Shown here piece after piece: positions 41,079 through 50,544 of a DNA stretch of 64,000 nucleotides (positions are counted from its first letter, which is position 1; each line of letters starts with the position of its first letter). Below the pieces are notes generated by a model, which was given only the letters and a program-made list of their open reading frames with translations, was not told the origin of the DNA and searched no databases. The stretch lies in assembly GCA_025354865.1 (NCBI GenBank), contig JANXMB010000190.1, forward strand, positions 1 to 64,000. The letters are read 5' to 3'. The stretch comes from Acetobacteraceae bacterium. Lineage in GTDB: Bacteria > Pseudomonadota > Alphaproteobacteria > Acetobacterales > Acetobacteraceae. The position numbers and the translations under genes are program-made.

Positions 41079-42713
41079 CTACTTCATATAGTAGTCCTTG
41101 TACTGCGACCGCAGCGTCGTCTTCTGCAATTTCCCGGTCGCGGTATGCGGCAGTTCGTCCACCACCAGAACCTCATCCGGCAGCCACCATTTGGCGATCT
41201 GCCCCTCGTAGATGCGCAGGACCGAGGCCGGATCGATCGTCGCGCCCGGCTTGGCAACGACCAGCAACAGCGGGCGTTCGTCCCATTTCGGATGGCGCGA
41301 CGCGATGACGGCAGCCTCCAGCACGTCGGGATGCGATACCGCGATGTTTTCCAGCGCGATGGAGCCGATCCACTCGCCGCCGGATTTGATCACATCCTTG
41401 GAGCGATCGGTGATCTCCATGAAACCGTCGGGGTCGATGGTGGACACGTCGCCAGTGGCAAACCAGCCGTCCGCGTCCAATGCCGAACCGGGGGCGTCGC
41501 CGTAGTAGGCGCTGGCGATCCAGGGGCCTTTGACCATCAAATCGCCGAATGCCACCCCGTCCCATGGCAATGCCTTGCCCTCGCCATCGACGATCTTCAT
41601 GTCGATCCCCGGCAGAATGCGCCCTTGCTTCAGCATGTGGCGCACCGCATCGGCACCGGTCAGCCCCGCTTGCGCTTCTTTGGGGGAATTGTAGGTGCCG
41701 ACCGGGCTCAGTTCGGTCATGCCCCAGCCGTGTTCCACCCGCACATTCTGCTCGTCGCGAAAGGCTTCGATCAGCAACGGCGGGGTGGCCGATCCGCCGG
41801 TCATGATGCGCTTCACACTGGTGAGTTTCTCCCCCGTCGTGCGCAAATGCTGCAACAAACCCATCCAGATGGTGGGCACGCCGCAGGTCAGGGTGACGTT
41901 TTCCGCGTTCAACAACGCAGCGAGGCTAGCACCGTCCAAATAACGACCGGGCAGGATCAACCCCGCACCGGTCAGCGCGCAGGCATAGGGAATGCCCCAG
42001 GCATTCACATGGAACATCGGCACCACCGGCAAGATGCGCTCGCTCGCTCGGGCGCACAGCACGTCGGGCATGCAGGCGGCGTAGGCATGCAGATAGGTCG
42101 AGCGGTGGCTGTACAACACTCCTTTTGGCCGCCCGGTCGTGCCGGATGTGTAGCACAGCGCGCTGGCGGTGTTTTCGTCGAAATCCGGCCAGACGTAGTC
42201 CTCGTCCGCCGCGTCCATCAGCGTGTCGAAGCAATGCAACGCGATGCCGGGGGCCAGGGCGATATCCGGCATGCTGGCGGCGTCGCACAGGAACACCACG
42301 GCGCGGACGCAGTCCCGCGTGCGTTCGGCAATCGCCGCGACCAGCGGGGCGAAGGACAAATCGACGAACAGCACCTTATCCGCCGCGTGGTTGACGATAT
42401 AGGCGATGTCGTCCGGGTGCAGCCGAGGATTGATGGTGTGGCAGATCGCGCCCATGCCGGGGGCGGCATAATACACTTCCAAATGCCGATACCCGTTCCA
42501 CGCGAGGGTGCCGACCCGATCGCCCTCGCCGATGCCCAGGCGCTGCATCGCCCGCACCAACCGGCGCGACCGACGCTCGACCTCGGACCAGGTGTAACGG
42601 TGGGTGGTACCTTCGTGGGTGCGGGATACCACCTCGGCCGTGCTGTGATGGCGGGCGCCGTGCCTGAGAATCCCGGAGATCGACAGGTTCTGGGTTTGCA
42701 TCAGGCCGAGCAT
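41079..42713 (-). CDS. AMP-forming acyl-CoA ligase, DmdB / medium-chain type
   Basis: A 544-aa adenylate-forming ligase. The P-loop motif is [20 protein letters not shown], followed by [57 protein letters not shown] (in part) and [14 protein letters not shown] with the catalytic lysine. The N-terminus [23 protein letters not shown] and [19 protein letters not shown] follow the DmdB family, whose characterised members activate 3-(methylthio)propionate and medium-chain acids. The substrate is therefore uncertain. Divergent from an SDR gene, with triple 13-bp repeats in between. Confidence 0.82.
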   Translation of the reverse strand: MLGLMQTQNLSISGILRHGARHHSTAEVVSRTHEGTTHRYTWSEVERRSRRLVRAMQRLGIGEGDRVGTLAWNGYRHLEVYYAAPGMGAICHTINPRLHPDDIAYIVNHAADKVLFVDLSFAPLVAAIAERTRDCVRAVVFLCDAASMPDIALAPGIALHCFDTLMDAADEDYVWPDFDENTASALCYTSGTTGRPKGVLYSHRSTYLHAYAACMPDVLCARASERILPVVPMFHVNAWGIPYACALTGAGLILPGRYLDGASLAALLNAENVTLTCGVPTIWMGLLQHLRTTGEKLTSVKRIMTGGSATPPLLIEAFRDEQNVRVEHGWGMTELSPVGTYNSPKEAQAGLTGADAVRHMLKQGRILPGIDMKIVDGEGKALPWDGVAFGDLMVKGPWIASAYYGDAPGSALDADGWFATGDVSTIDPDGFMEITDRSKDVIKSGGEWIGSIALENIAVSHPDVLEAAVIASRHPKWDERPLLLVVAKPGATIDPASVLRIYEGQIAKWWLPDEVLVVDELPHTATGKLQKTTLRSQYKDYYMK

Positions 42714-42730
42714 GCGGTGCCTCCGATTAT

Positions 42731-42763
42731 GGGCGTTGCCGTTGGGCGTTGCGATTGGGCGTT
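42731..42763. promoter_or_regulatory. Three direct GGGCGTT repeats at 13-bp spacing
   Basis: GGGCGTT occurs at 42731, 42744 and 42757, embedded in 13-bp units GGGCGTTGCCGTT, GGGCGTTGCGATT and GGGCGTTTCCGGT. They lie 18-50 bp upstream of the acyl-CoA ligase start and 51-83 bp upstream of the SDR start. They could be operator sites for a regulator of both divergent genes, or a slippage product. Confidence 0.4.
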
Positions 42764-42813
42764 TCCGGTCCGATGATAGGCCGCGAAGGGTTCGGCGAAG
42801 AAGGGGGATATCG

Positions 42814-43560
42814 ATGCGACCGACAATGATTGTGACCGGCGGCAGTCAGGGCATCGGTGCCGCCATCGCGCGGAGGGCCGCTGCGGCCGGCTACGCGGTC
42901 GCGTTGACCTATCAATCGAACCGCGCCATGGCCGAAGCGGTCGTGGCCGACATCGAAGCGGCCGGTGGCGAAGCGCTGGCGATCCAGTCCGAAATGGCAT
43001 CCGAGGCGTCGATCCTGTCGTTGTTCGACACCGTCGATCGCCGGTTCGGCCCGCTCGCCGTGTTGGTGAACAACGCCGGCGGCCCCGGCCCGGTCTGTAA
43101 GATCGACGCCATCACCGCCGACGCGCTGGACAATGTGCTGACGGTCAACGTGCGCGCGCCCTTCCTGACCACGCGGGAGGCGACGAAGCGCATGGCCACC
43201 GATCTCGGCGGCAAGGGCGGCGCGATCGTCAACATATCCTCCCGCGCGGCGGAGATCGGCGGCGCCAACGAGTGGATCCACTACGCGGCGTCCAAAGGCG
43301 CGGTGGACAGCCTGACCATCGGGTCGGCCCGCGAATTGGCCCCGCGCGGCATTCGGGTCAACGCCGTCAGCCCCGGTTTGATCGAAACCGAGCTGCATGC
43401 CCGCGCCGGCTTGCCCGATCGCCTGACACGGTTGGTGGGCGGTGTGCCGATGGGCCGCACCGGCAGCGCGGACGAGGTCGCCGCCGCCGTCCTGTGGCTC
43501 GCCTCCGACGAGGCATCCTACATAACGGGGATTATCGTCCCCATTTCCGGAGGGCGCTGA
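42814..43560 (+). CDS. Short-chain dehydrogenase/reductase (classical SDR)
   Basis: A 248-aa NAD(P)-dependent oxidoreductase. The cofactor loop is VTGGSQGIGAAIAR; NNAGGPG follows, then the Ser in VNISSRAAEIGG and the catalytic YAASK (IHYAASKGAV). The C-terminus SYITGIIVPISGGR is the usual SDR end. The Thr-rich turn after beta-2 (ALTYQSNR) with an Asn-Arg pair suggests NADP preference, weakly. It begins the unit with a second SDR 1 bp downstream. The substrate is unknown. Confidence 0.9.
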   Translation: MRPTMIVTGGSQGIGAAIARRAAAAGYAVALTYQSNRAMAEAVVADIEAAGGEALAIQSEMASEASILSLFDTVDRRFGPLAVLVNNAGGPGPVCKIDAITADALDNVLTVNVRAPFLTTREATKRMATDLGGKGGAIVNISSRAAEIGGANEWIHYAASKGAVDSLTIGSARELAPRGIRVNAVSPGLIETELHARAGLPDRLTRLVGGVPMGRTGSADEVAAAVLWLASDEASYITGIIVPISGGR

Positions 43561-43561
43561 C

Positions 43562-44254
43562 ATGGACCCCAAAACCGCACTGATCGTCGGAGCCGGCGCC
43601 GGCTTGAGCGCATCCCTTGCGCGATTATTCGCCCGAAACGGGCTGCAAGTGGCCCTCGCCGCCAGGAGTACCGACAAGCTGACGGCGTTGGCGGGGGAAA
43701 TCGCCGCCGCCACTTTCGCCTGCGAGGCAACCGAACCGGAGGAAGTCGCGGCCTTGTTCGACGTGGTCGTCGCCACGCAGGGCGTGCCGGACATCGTCGT
43801 CTACAATGCCTCGGCCCGAGCGCGCGGCCCCATCGTCGATGTCGAGCCGGAGGCCGTGGCCCGCGCCATCGCGGTCAGTGCCTTCGGCGGCTTCCTGGTG
43901 GCTCAGCAGGCCGCGCGGCACATGGTCGCGCGCGGTAGCGGCACCATCCTGCTGACCGGTGCCTCCGCCAGCGTGAAGGGCTACCCGCAATCCGGCGCAT
44001 TCGCGATGGGCAAGTTCGCCCTGCGCGGGCTGGCACAGAGCATGGCGCGCGAACTGGCGCCCCAGGGCGTGCATGTCGCGCATTTCGTCATCGACGGCGG
44101 CATTCGCAGCGCCGAGCGGCAGAACCCGAACGACAACCCCGACAGCCTGTTGGACCCCGACGCCATCGCCGAGAGCTATTGGCACGTCGCCACCCAGCCG
44201 CGATCCGCCTGGACGTGGGAGCTGGAGTTGCGGCCCTGGGTGGAGAAATTCTAG
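43562..44254 (+). CDS. SDR-fold protein lacking the catalytic tyrosine
   Basis: A 230-aa Rossmann protein. The N-terminal cofactor loop is IVGAGAGLSASLAR (modified TGxxxGxG), YNASARARGP replaces NNAG, and the active-site segment reads GASASVKGYPQSGAFAMGKFALRG. In it the YxxxK tyrosine is Phe147 while Lys151 and Ser135/137 remain. FVIDGGIRS follows at the usual position. It probably binds a nucleotide but cannot use the standard SDR proton relay. One bp separates it from the complete SDR upstream, so a heteromer or accessory role is possible. Confidence 0.82.
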   Translation: MDPKTALIVGAGAGLSASLARLFARNGLQVALAARSTDKLTALAGEIAAATFACEATEPEEVAALFDVVVATQGVPDIVVYNASARARGPIVDVEPEAVARAIAVSAFGGFLVAQQAARHMVARGSGTILLTGASASVKGYPQSGAFAMGKFALRGLAQSMARELAPQGVHVAHFVIDGGIRSAERQNPNDNPDSLLDPDAIAESYWHVATQPRSAWTWELELRPWVEKF

Positions 44255-44264
44255 CCATCGTCCG

Positions 44265-45467
44265 TTACAACGCGGCCAGGATCTCCGCAGCGGCGTCCGT
44301 GAGGACCTGACACCCCAACACGATATCGGCCTCGCTGGTGTCCTCGGTGAAATGATGGCTGATCCCGCCGATGCTCGGCACGAACAGCATGCCCGACGGC
44401 ATTGCTTCAGCCAGAATCTGCGCGTCGTGCCCGGCGCCGCTTGGCATGCGTTGGTGTGCGCCAGGGGCGTGGGTTTCGGCGGCCCGCTCCAGCGCGGCCT
44501 GAAATCCGGCATCCATCTGCCGCGGCACGCTCCGCCCGCGATAGGCGATCAACACCCGGCACGGTCCTTGGTTCGCTTGTTCCACCAGGGCCTCCAGTTC
44601 CGTTTCCAGGCGGAGCAGCAGCGCGGGATCGGTATCGCGGAACTGAAACAGCATCTCCGCCCCGCCCGGCACGATGCTGGGCGCGCCGGGATCGAGGGTA
44701 ATGCGGCCGGTCGTCCATACCGTGCGCGGCCCGACGACCTGGGGAAACCGATCCTCGATTGCGGCAGCGAGTTTGATCAGAGCCACCCCGGCATCGCGGC
44801 GCGCCGCCATCCGCGTGGTGCCGGCGTGGTTTTGCTGGCCCTCGAACACGATACGGAAGCGGTGGCTGCCGACGATCGCGGTCACGATGCCGATTTTCTC
44901 GCCGGCATCCTCCAGCGTGGCGCCCTGCTCGATATGCGCTTCGAGGTAGCCGATATACCGGGCGGGATCGGCTTGCAGGCGGGGTGCGCCGGCAAAACCG
45001 GCAGTTTGCAGCGCGGTCCGCAGCGGGGTGCCGTCATCGACGCTTTTGCAGCTATCGATCTCGGCCTCCGGCAGCAGACCGGCGTAGGAGCGGCTGCCGA
45101 GGAAGGACCCGTAATGCCCTTCTTCGTCCGCCCAGCCCGCGACATCGATCCCCCGACCGAGAACCCGCGCGACTTCCAGCGCGAAAATAGCCCCCATGGC
45201 CCCGTCGAGCCATCCGGCTCGGTTTTGCGTTTCTAGGTGGCTGCCGAGCAGCAATTTACGGCCGGGCGATGGGTCGTGGCCGATGGCGTTGCCGATTCCG
45301 TCGATCGTCGCGGTCAATCCGGCCTGCGCGAGGCGTTCGGCGAACCAATGGCGGGATCGCACGTCGTCGGTGCCATAGGTTGGGCGATGCACCCCGGTTT
45401 TGTAGGCGCCGATGGCACGCAGGGCATGGAGGTCGGACAGCAGGCGAGCGGGATCGATGGTGGGCAT
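44265..45467 (-). CDS. M20-family Zn-dependent amidohydrolase (N-carbamoyl-amino acid / allantoate hydrolase type)
   Basis: A 400-aa dinuclear zinc hydrolase. Seen: LLLGSHLETQNRAGWLDGAMGA (first metal ligands, variant of GSHxDTV..GGxxDG), WADEEGHYGSFLGSRSY (EEG with general base), EAHIEQGATLE and NHAGTTRMAARRDAG, the last being the dimerisation-domain signature of carbamoylases and allantoate amidohydrolases. SGAGHDAQILAEAMP and FVPSIGGISHHFTEDT are also standard. The start is the ATG at 45467; sequence upstream in frame is not homologous. The substrate is probably an N-carbamoyl or ureido compound. Confidence 0.87.
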   Translation of the reverse strand: MPTIDPARLLSDLHALRAIGAYKTGVHRPTYGTDDVRSRHWFAERLAQAGLTATIDGIGNAIGHDPSPGRKLLLGSHLETQNRAGWLDGAMGAIFALEVARVLGRGIDVAGWADEEGHYGSFLGSRSYAGLLPEAEIDSCKSVDDGTPLRTALQTAGFAGAPRLQADPARYIGYLEAHIEQGATLEDAGEKIGIVTAIVGSHRFRIVFEGQQNHAGTTRMAARRDAGVALIKLAAAIEDRFPQVVGPRTVWTTGRITLDPGAPSIVPGGAEMLFQFRDTDPALLLRLETELEALVEQANQGPCRVLIAYRGRSVPRQMDAGFQAALERAAETHAPGAHQRMPSGAGHDAQILAEAMPSGMLFVPSIGGISHHFTEDTSEADIVLGCQVLTDAAAEILAAL

Positions 45468-45712
45468 TGCGAGGCTCCGATGCGATGGTTGCAATGCAAC
45501 ATGTTCCGGGGCCTGCCGTCCACGGTTTCCCTGCCAGCCGGGTAGGGTTCCCGCCTGCGCGGCGGCGATTTCCCTACCGGCGGGCGATCGGCAGGCACCG
45601 CCGCAGCGGACGACGCGACGGCCAGCGTATGACTGTTCTGTCGCGAAAACCGGGTGTGAATGTGCGGTCCATCTATACAATTGATATAGGTCATCCGCTG
45701 TTTTCGCGGCGA

Positions 45713-45741
45713 CTGTCATCAATCCTTCATAATTCTGAAAC
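45713..45741 (+). promoter_or_regulatory. Pho-box-like PhoB site upstream of pstS
   Basis: Three 7-mers at 11-bp spacing: CTGTCAT (45713), CCTTCAT (45724), CTGAAAC (45735), each followed by an AT-rich 4-mer (CAAT, AATT). This matches the direct-repeat form of PhoB sites (CTGTCAT plus 4 bp). It ends 60 bp before the pstS start. The remaining gap (45468-45712) has a CGCGAAAAC/GTTTTCGCG inverted repeat (45642-45650, 45700-45708) and nothing else I can name. Confidence 0.7.
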
Positions 45742-45800
45742 ACAGGCGTCGCAGCCGATGCCTACACACCGCCTCGGATTACGAGAAGGACTCGGAAAAC

Positions 45801-46835
45801 ATGACTATGAAATTCGCCACCACCGCCATCGTGCTGGCTATGGCCGCCACCGTCGGCGCCCAGGCACAAGAGATCACCGGCGCGGGCGCGACGTTCCCCG
45901 CCCCGATCTACACCAAGTGGGGCGAAGCGGCGAAAGCGGCTATCGGGATCGAGCTGAACTATCAGGCGATCGGCTCCGGTGGCGGGCAGAACCAGATCCT
46001 GCAGCGCACCGTCGATTTCGGCGCCTCCGATGCGCCGATGGCGCAGGACAAGCTGGAATCCGGCAAGCTGCTGCAATTCCCCACCGTGATGGGCGCGGTT
46101 GCGATCATCGTGAACCTGCCGGACATCGAGTCGAACCAACTGAAGATGTCCGGCGAGATGCTGGCCGAGATCTACGCTGGCAAGATTACCAAGTGGAACG
46201 ACCCCAAGATCGCCGATATGAACAAGGGCGTGAAGCTGCCGAATATGGCGATCGCGCCGGTCTATCGGGCCGACGGGTCCGGCACGACGTTCGTGTTCGC
46301 CTCCTACCTCTCGGCCGTCAGCACCGAGTGGAAAGACAAGGTCGGGGCGGCGACATCGGTCAAATGGCCGGCCGGCGCCGGCGCCAAGGGCAACGACGGC
46401 GTGTCCGCGACCGTGCACAACACCCGCGGCGGCATCGGCTATGTGGAATATGCCTTCGCGTCGCAGAACAAGCTGACCACGCTGCAACTGCGCAACAAGG
46501 CCGGCCACTTCGTGAAGCCGGAAATGGCCAGCTTCCAAGCCGCCGCCGCCGCTGGCGACTGGGCCAATGCGAAGAACTTCGCGGTCGATCTGATCGATCG
46601 TGCCGGCGACCGGAGCTGGCCGATCGTGTCGGCCACGTTCATCGAGCTGCCGATGGACCCGAAAGACCCGGCCCGCAGCGCCAACGTCATGAAATTCTTC
46701 GACTGGGCCTATAAGAACGGCTCCGCGATGGCGAGCAGCCTGGAATACGTGCCGCTGCCGGAATCGGTCCAGGCAACGGTGCGCGCCGCTTGGCACAGCA
46801 AAATCGTTTCGCCGGATGGCAAGCCGGTTTACTGA
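45801..46835 (+). CDS. pstS: Phosphate ABC transporter substrate-binding protein
   Basis: A 344-aa periplasmic phosphate-binding protein. The signal peptide is FATTAIVLAMAATVGAQAQ (cleavage near residue 23). Mature motifs: EITGAGATFPAPIYTKW, NYQAIGSGGGQNQILQRTVDFGASDAPM (in part), IYAGKITKWNDPKI, VYRADGSGTTFVFASYL and VEYAFA. The phosphate contacts (GAGATF, GSG, DGSGTT) are all present. GAAGGA lies before the ATG. First gene of pstSCAB-phoU-phoB, separated from pstC by a duplicated hairpin element. Confidence 0.96.
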   Translation: MTMKFATTAIVLAMAATVGAQAQEITGAGATFPAPIYTKWGEAAKAAIGIELNYQAIGSGGGQNQILQRTVDFGASDAPMAQDKLESGKLLQFPTVMGAVAIIVNLPDIESNQLKMSGEMLAEIYAGKITKWNDPKIADMNKGVKLPNMAIAPVYRADGSGTTFVFASYLSAVSTEWKDKVGAATSVKWPAGAGAKGNDGVSATVHNTRGGIGYVEYAFASQNKLTTLQLRNKAGHFVKPEMASFQAAAAAGDWANAKNFAVDLIDRAGDRSWPIVSATFIELPMDPKDPARSANVMKFFDWAYKNGSAMASSLEYVPLPESVQATVRAAWHSKIVSPDGKPVY

Positions 46836-46867
46836 TCTGCGAAGCTGAGCCGCCGGGTTTTCGGAAG

Positions 46868-47087
46868 CTAGTGGTCCGATCCTAACGCTTGGATCCCAAG
46901 CGTTAGGTGAATCGGCCCACAAAAACAAAGGCTAGCGGTCGAGGTCAGACGGCATCGTCCGGCCGATTTCGACCGCTAGTGGTCCGATCCTAACGCTTGG
47001 ATCCCAAGCGTTAGGTGAATCGGCCCACCAGATCAAAGCCTAGCGGTGAGAATCTGACGGTTGTTTTCGTCAGATTCTGACCGCTAG
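46868..47087. repeat. Duplicated two-hairpin palindromic element between pstS and pstC
   Basis: Two units with a 108-bp period (46868-46979, 46976-47087), sharing CTAG at the joint and at both ends. In each, CCTAACGCTTGG-ATC-CCAAGCGTTAGG forms a 12-bp stem, extended outward by GTGGTCCGAT and ATCGGCCCAC. A second hairpin follows, CTAGCGGT...ACCGCTAG, whose inner stem differs between units (in unit 2 AGAATCTGACG pairs with CGTCAGATTCT). There is no T run. It resembles REP/BIME elements between a binding-protein gene and its permease genes. Confidence 0.88.
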
Positions 47088-47120
47088 ACGGCGCGTAACC
47101 CCCAATCGGGATCGAAACCG

Positions 47121-48062
47121 TTGTCGCATTCTGTCGCGAAGCGCCCTACGCAAATGGGCGACGCTATCTTCGAAGGTCTTGCGCGGTTCGCGGGGATTTT
47201 CGTTCTTGTGCTGCTGGGTGGCATCATTGTGGTGCTGTTCGTCGGCGGGCTGCCGGCTTTTCGCCAGTTCGGCGCCGGGTTTCTGATCTCCGACGACTGG
47301 GATCCCGTTCATCAGGTATTCGGTGCGCTGGTGCCGGTCTTCGGCACTTTGGTGACCGCCGTACTGGCGTTGATCATGGCCGTGCCGCTGGCCTTCGGCA
47401 TCGCCTTCTACCTCACCGAGTTGGCGCCGCTTTGGTTCCGCCGCCCGGTCGGCACCGCAATCGAGTTGCTCGCCGCTGTGCCCTCCATCATTTACGGCAT
47501 GTGGGGCTTCTTCACGATCGTGCCGATCATGGCCGAATACGTGCAACCCTTCGTCATCGACACCGTCGGCGACCTCCCGCTGATCGGCGACTTCTTCCAA
47601 GGCCCGCCCTTCGGCACCGGCATCTTCACCGCCGCGATGATCCTGGCGGTCATGATCATCCCCTTCATCGCCGCCACCATGCGCGACGTGTTCGAAACCG
47701 TGCCCGCCGTGTTCAAGGAATCGGCTTACGGCCTTGGCTGCACCACGTGGGAGGTGATGCGCTCGATCGTCATTCCCTACACACGGATCTCCGTCGTCGG
47801 CGGCATCATGCTGGGGCTGGGCCGAGCGCTGGGGGAGACGATGGCGGTGACGTTCGTGATCGGTAATACCAATCGTATCGCGCACACCATCTTCGGCCCC
47901 GGCAACACGATCGCTTCGATCGTCGCGCTGGAATTCCCCGAAAGCGAATCCGGCAGCCTCAAGCTTTCTTCCCTGCTGGCGCTGGGTTTCATCCTTTTCG
48001 TGATTTCGTTCATCGTTCTGGCGATCTCGCGCATCCTGCTACGACCGGGAGCCAAAGCATGA
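47121..48062 (+). CDS. pstC: Phosphate ABC transporter permease PstC
   Basis: A 313-aa inner-membrane protein with about six membrane helices. Typical PstC motifs: [43 protein letters not shown] (EAA region, in part) and [19 protein letters not shown]. The TTG at 47121 is taken as start because [17 protein letters not shown] fits the family N-terminus. The ATG at 47154 is an alternative with a weaker ribosome-binding site. It overlaps pstA by 4 bp. Confidence 0.93.
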   Translation: MSHSVAKRPTQMGDAIFEGLARFAGIFVLVLLGGIIVVLFVGGLPAFRQFGAGFLISDDWDPVHQVFGALVPVFGTLVTAVLALIMAVPLAFGIAFYLTELAPLWFRRPVGTAIELLAAVPSIIYGMWGFFTIVPIMAEYVQPFVIDTVGDLPLIGDFFQGPPFGTGIFTAAMILAVMIIPFIAATMRDVFETVPAVFKESAYGLGCTTWEVMRSIVIPYTRISVVGGIMLGLGRALGETMAVTFVIGNTNRIAHTIFGPGNTIASIVALEFPESESGSLKLSSLLALGFILFVISFIVLAISRILLRPGAKA

Positions 48063-48955
48063 GCGCGACAATCGCTGTGTCCGGCACCGTCCCCGGCGCC
48101 GCCAAGAATATCGCCGCCTCGGTCCAGTTGGGCCGCAGCCGCCACCGCACCAACACCGTCGTCAAGTCGCTCTGCGTCCTGGCAACCGCGCTCGGGTTGA
48201 TCTTCCTCGCATCCATCCTGTTCACCCTGATCGTTCGCGGCTTCGGTGGGTTGAGCACGACCGTGTTCACCAAATCGACACTGCCGCCCGGCTCGCATGG
48301 TGGGTTGCTGAACGCGATCATCGGCAGTTTGATCCAAACCTGCATCGGCACCCTGCTGGGCACGCCGATCGGCCTGATGGTCGGCACCTACCTGTCGGAA
48401 TACGCATCCGGGTCCAAGTTGGGCGACAGTGTGCGCTTTGTCTCGGATGTGCTGCTCTCGGCCCCGTCGATCCTGATCGGGTTGTTCGTCTACGCCCTGA
48501 TGGTGGCCCCGTTCGGCGGGTTTTCCGGCATCGCCGGCTGCGTCGCTTTGGCGGTGATCGTGATCCCGATCGTGGTCCGCACGACCGAGGATATGCTTCG
48601 CCTGATCCCGGTGGCGCTGCGCGAAGCGGCGGTCGCCCTGGGCGCGCCGAAGTGGAAAATGATCGTCATGGTCTGCTACCCCGCCGCGAAGCAGGGCATC
48701 GTGACCGGCATCTTGCTGGCCGTCGCCCGGGTCGCTGGGGAAACCGCGCCGCTGCTGTTCACCAGCCTCGGCAATCTGAACTGGTCCGTCAGCCTGGCCA
48801 AACCGATGGCCAGCCTTCCCGTGACCATCTACCAATACGCTGGGTCCGCCTTCGAAGATTGGGTCCAGCTTGCCTGGGTAGGCGCGCTGCTGATCACGTT
48901 CGGCGTCCTGGCCATCAACATCGCCGCACGGCTCGTGCTGCGCGTCGGGAAATGA
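48059..48955 (+). CDS. pstA: Phosphate ABC transporter permease PstA
   Basis: A 298-aa inner-membrane protein with six predicted helices after a short cytoplasmic N-terminus. Motifs: [42 protein letters not shown] (EAA loop, in part) and [18 protein letters not shown]. It pairs with PstC to form the phosphate channel. ATGA overlap with pstC; pstB follows after 9 bp. Confidence 0.95.
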   Translation: MSATIAVSGTVPGAAKNIAASVQLGRSRHRTNTVVKSLCVLATALGLIFLASILFTLIVRGFGGLSTTVFTKSTLPPGSHGGLLNAIIGSLIQTCIGTLLGTPIGLMVGTYLSEYASGSKLGDSVRFVSDVLLSAPSILIGLFVYALMVAPFGGFSGIAGCVALAVIVIPIVVRTTEDMLRLIPVALREAAVALGAPKWKMIVMVCYPAAKQGIVTGILLAVARVAGETAPLLFTSLGNLNWSVSLAKPMASLPVTIYQYAGSAFEDWVQLAWVGALLITFGVLAINIAARLVLRVGK

Positions 48956-48964
48956 GGTCTGACC

Positions 48965-49798
48965 ATGAGTACCACGATGCAAGAGGCAAAAATGGCAGAC
49001 AATAGCCACGGCGGCGTACAGGTTCGATCCGCAACGGCGATCGGGGCGGCGCGGATCGCGATCTCCGATCTGGATTTTTACTACGGCGCGCACAAAGCGC
49101 TGAAGGCCATCAACCTCAATCTGCCGGACAAACAAGTCACCGGCATGATCGGCCCGTCCGGCTGCGGCAAATCGACGCTGCTGCGGGTGCTCAATCGGAT
49201 GTACGACCTCTACCCCGGCCAGCGCGCCGAGGGGAAAGCGATGATGGACGGGCAGAACATCGTCGATCCCGCGACCGATCTGAACGCGCTGCGCGCCCGC
49301 ATCGGCATGGTGTTCCAGAAGCCGACCCCGTTCCCGATGTCGATCTATGAGAACATCGCGTTCGGCGTGAAGCTGCACGAGAAACTCTCGAAAGCGGCGA
49401 TGGACGAGCGGGTGGAATGGTCGCTGAGCCGAGCGGCGCTGTGGGGTGAGGTGAAGGATCGGTTGAACAGCCCGGCGATGGGGATGTCCGGCGGTCAGCA
49501 GCAGCGCTTGTGTATCGCCCGCACCATCGCGGTGCGCCCCGAAGTGATCCTGCTGGACGAACCGACCAGCGCGCTCGACCCGATCAGCACCCTGAAGATC
49601 GAGGAGCTGATCGATGAATTGAAGAACGATTTCACCATCGCGATCGTCACCCACAATATGCAGCAGGCCGCGCGCTGCGCCGATCAGGTCGCGTTCTTCT
49701 ATCTCGGCGAAATGGTCGAAGTCGGCCCGGCGGAACAGATCTTCACCGCGCCGAAAGAAAAGCGTACCCAGGAATATGTCACCGGCCGGTTCGGCTGA
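48965..49798 (+). CDS. pstB: Phosphate ABC transporter ATP-binding protein
   Basis: A 277-aa ATPase. Walker [10 protein letters not shown], the Q-loop [19 protein letters not shown] (PstB-specific wording), signature [16 protein letters not shown], Walker [13 protein letters not shown] and the H-loop [13 protein letters not shown] are all intact. The N-terminal [19 protein letters not shown] is typical. Energises uptake through PstCA and, with PhoU, takes part in phosphate signalling. GAGG upstream supports the ATG at 48965. Confidence 0.97.
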   Translation: MSTTMQEAKMADNSHGGVQVRSATAIGAARIAISDLDFYYGAHKALKAINLNLPDKQVTGMIGPSGCGKSTLLRVLNRMYDLYPGQRAEGKAMMDGQNIVDPATDLNALRARIGMVFQKPTPFPMSIYENIAFGVKLHEKLSKAAMDERVEWSLSRAALWGEVKDRLNSPAMGMSGGQQQRLCIARTIAVRPEVILLDEPTSALDPISTLKIEELIDELKNDFTIAIVTHNMQQAARCADQVAFFYLGEMVEVGPAEQIFTAPKEKRTQEYVTGRFG

Positions 49799-49818
49799 TC
49801 GTGGAAGGACCAAAAACC

Positions 49819-50529
49819 ATGCCGGAACATCTGGTTAAAAGTTACGATACAGAGCTGAACCGCCTGCGCGCGATGATGTCCGAAATGGGCGGCATCGTGG
49901 AAAACCAGGTGGCTCTGGCATCGCAGGCCATCCTGCAACGCGATAGCGAGGCCGCGACCCAGGCGGTGGCGGAAGACCCAAGGGTCGATGCCCTGGAACG
50001 CGATATCGAGCAGTTCGTGGTGCGCATCCTGGCGCTGCGTCAGCCCATGGCCGCCGACCTGCGTTTTATTGTCGCATCCATGAAAATGACCGGCGATCTG
50101 GAACGCATCGGCGATTACGCCACCAATGCCGCAAAGCGCAGCATCGTGCTATCGCAATTCGCTCTGCCGTTCTCGCTTGCCGGTCTGGCCAACATGTTCC
50201 GATTGGTGCAAGCCCAGCTCAAATCCATCATCGATGCGGTCGGCGCCGGCGACACCGACATGGCGATCGAGGTATGGCGGTCCGATCAGGCGATCGACGA
50301 TGTCTACAACGGCATCTTCCGCGAATTGATCACCTACATGATGGAAGATCCCCGCAACATCACGCCCTGCACGCATCTTCTGTTCATCGCCAAAAACCTA
50401 GAACGGATCGGCGATCACGCCACGAACATCGCGGAAACCGTCTACTACGCGGTGCGCGGCGAGGTGATCCCGGATGCACGGCCGAAGGGCGACAACTCGC
50501 CCTACGCCGTTGTGCGGCCGCAGGAATAA
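49819..50529 (+). CDS. phoU: Phosphate signalling protein PhoU
   Basis: A 236-aa all-helical protein with two PhoU repeats. Metal-cluster motifs are present: DPRVDALERDIE with DLRFIVASMKMTGDLERIGDYATNAAK (repeat 1, in part), and CTHLLFIAKNLERIGDHATNIAE (repeat 2). It modulates the PhoR kinase through PstB when phosphate is ample. The ATG at 49819 follows GGAAGGA; an in-frame GTG at 49801 lies on the ribosome-binding site itself and is not preferred. Confidence 0.96.
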   Translation: MPEHLVKSYDTELNRLRAMMSEMGGIVENQVALASQAILQRDSEAATQAVAEDPRVDALERDIEQFVVRILALRQPMAADLRFIVASMKMTGDLERIGDYATNAAKRSIVLSQFALPFSLAGLANMFRLVQAQLKSIIDAVGAGDTDMAIEVWRSDQAIDDVYNGIFRELITYMMEDPRNITPCTHLLFIAKNLERIGDHATNIAETVYYAVRGEVIPDARPKGDNSPYAVVRPQE

Positions 50530-50544
50530 TTCAGGAGACCGTTT

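Noticed and set aside
46868-47087. Intrinsic terminator after pstS
   Set aside because: Stems are strong, but no T tract follows either hairpin on the plus strand. A REP-like or processing element fits better.
47777-49813. Long minus-strand open frame opposite pstC, pstA and pstB
   Set aside because: Shadow of three certain genes; composition is unnatural (His/Gln/Arg-rich) and no start signal is visible.
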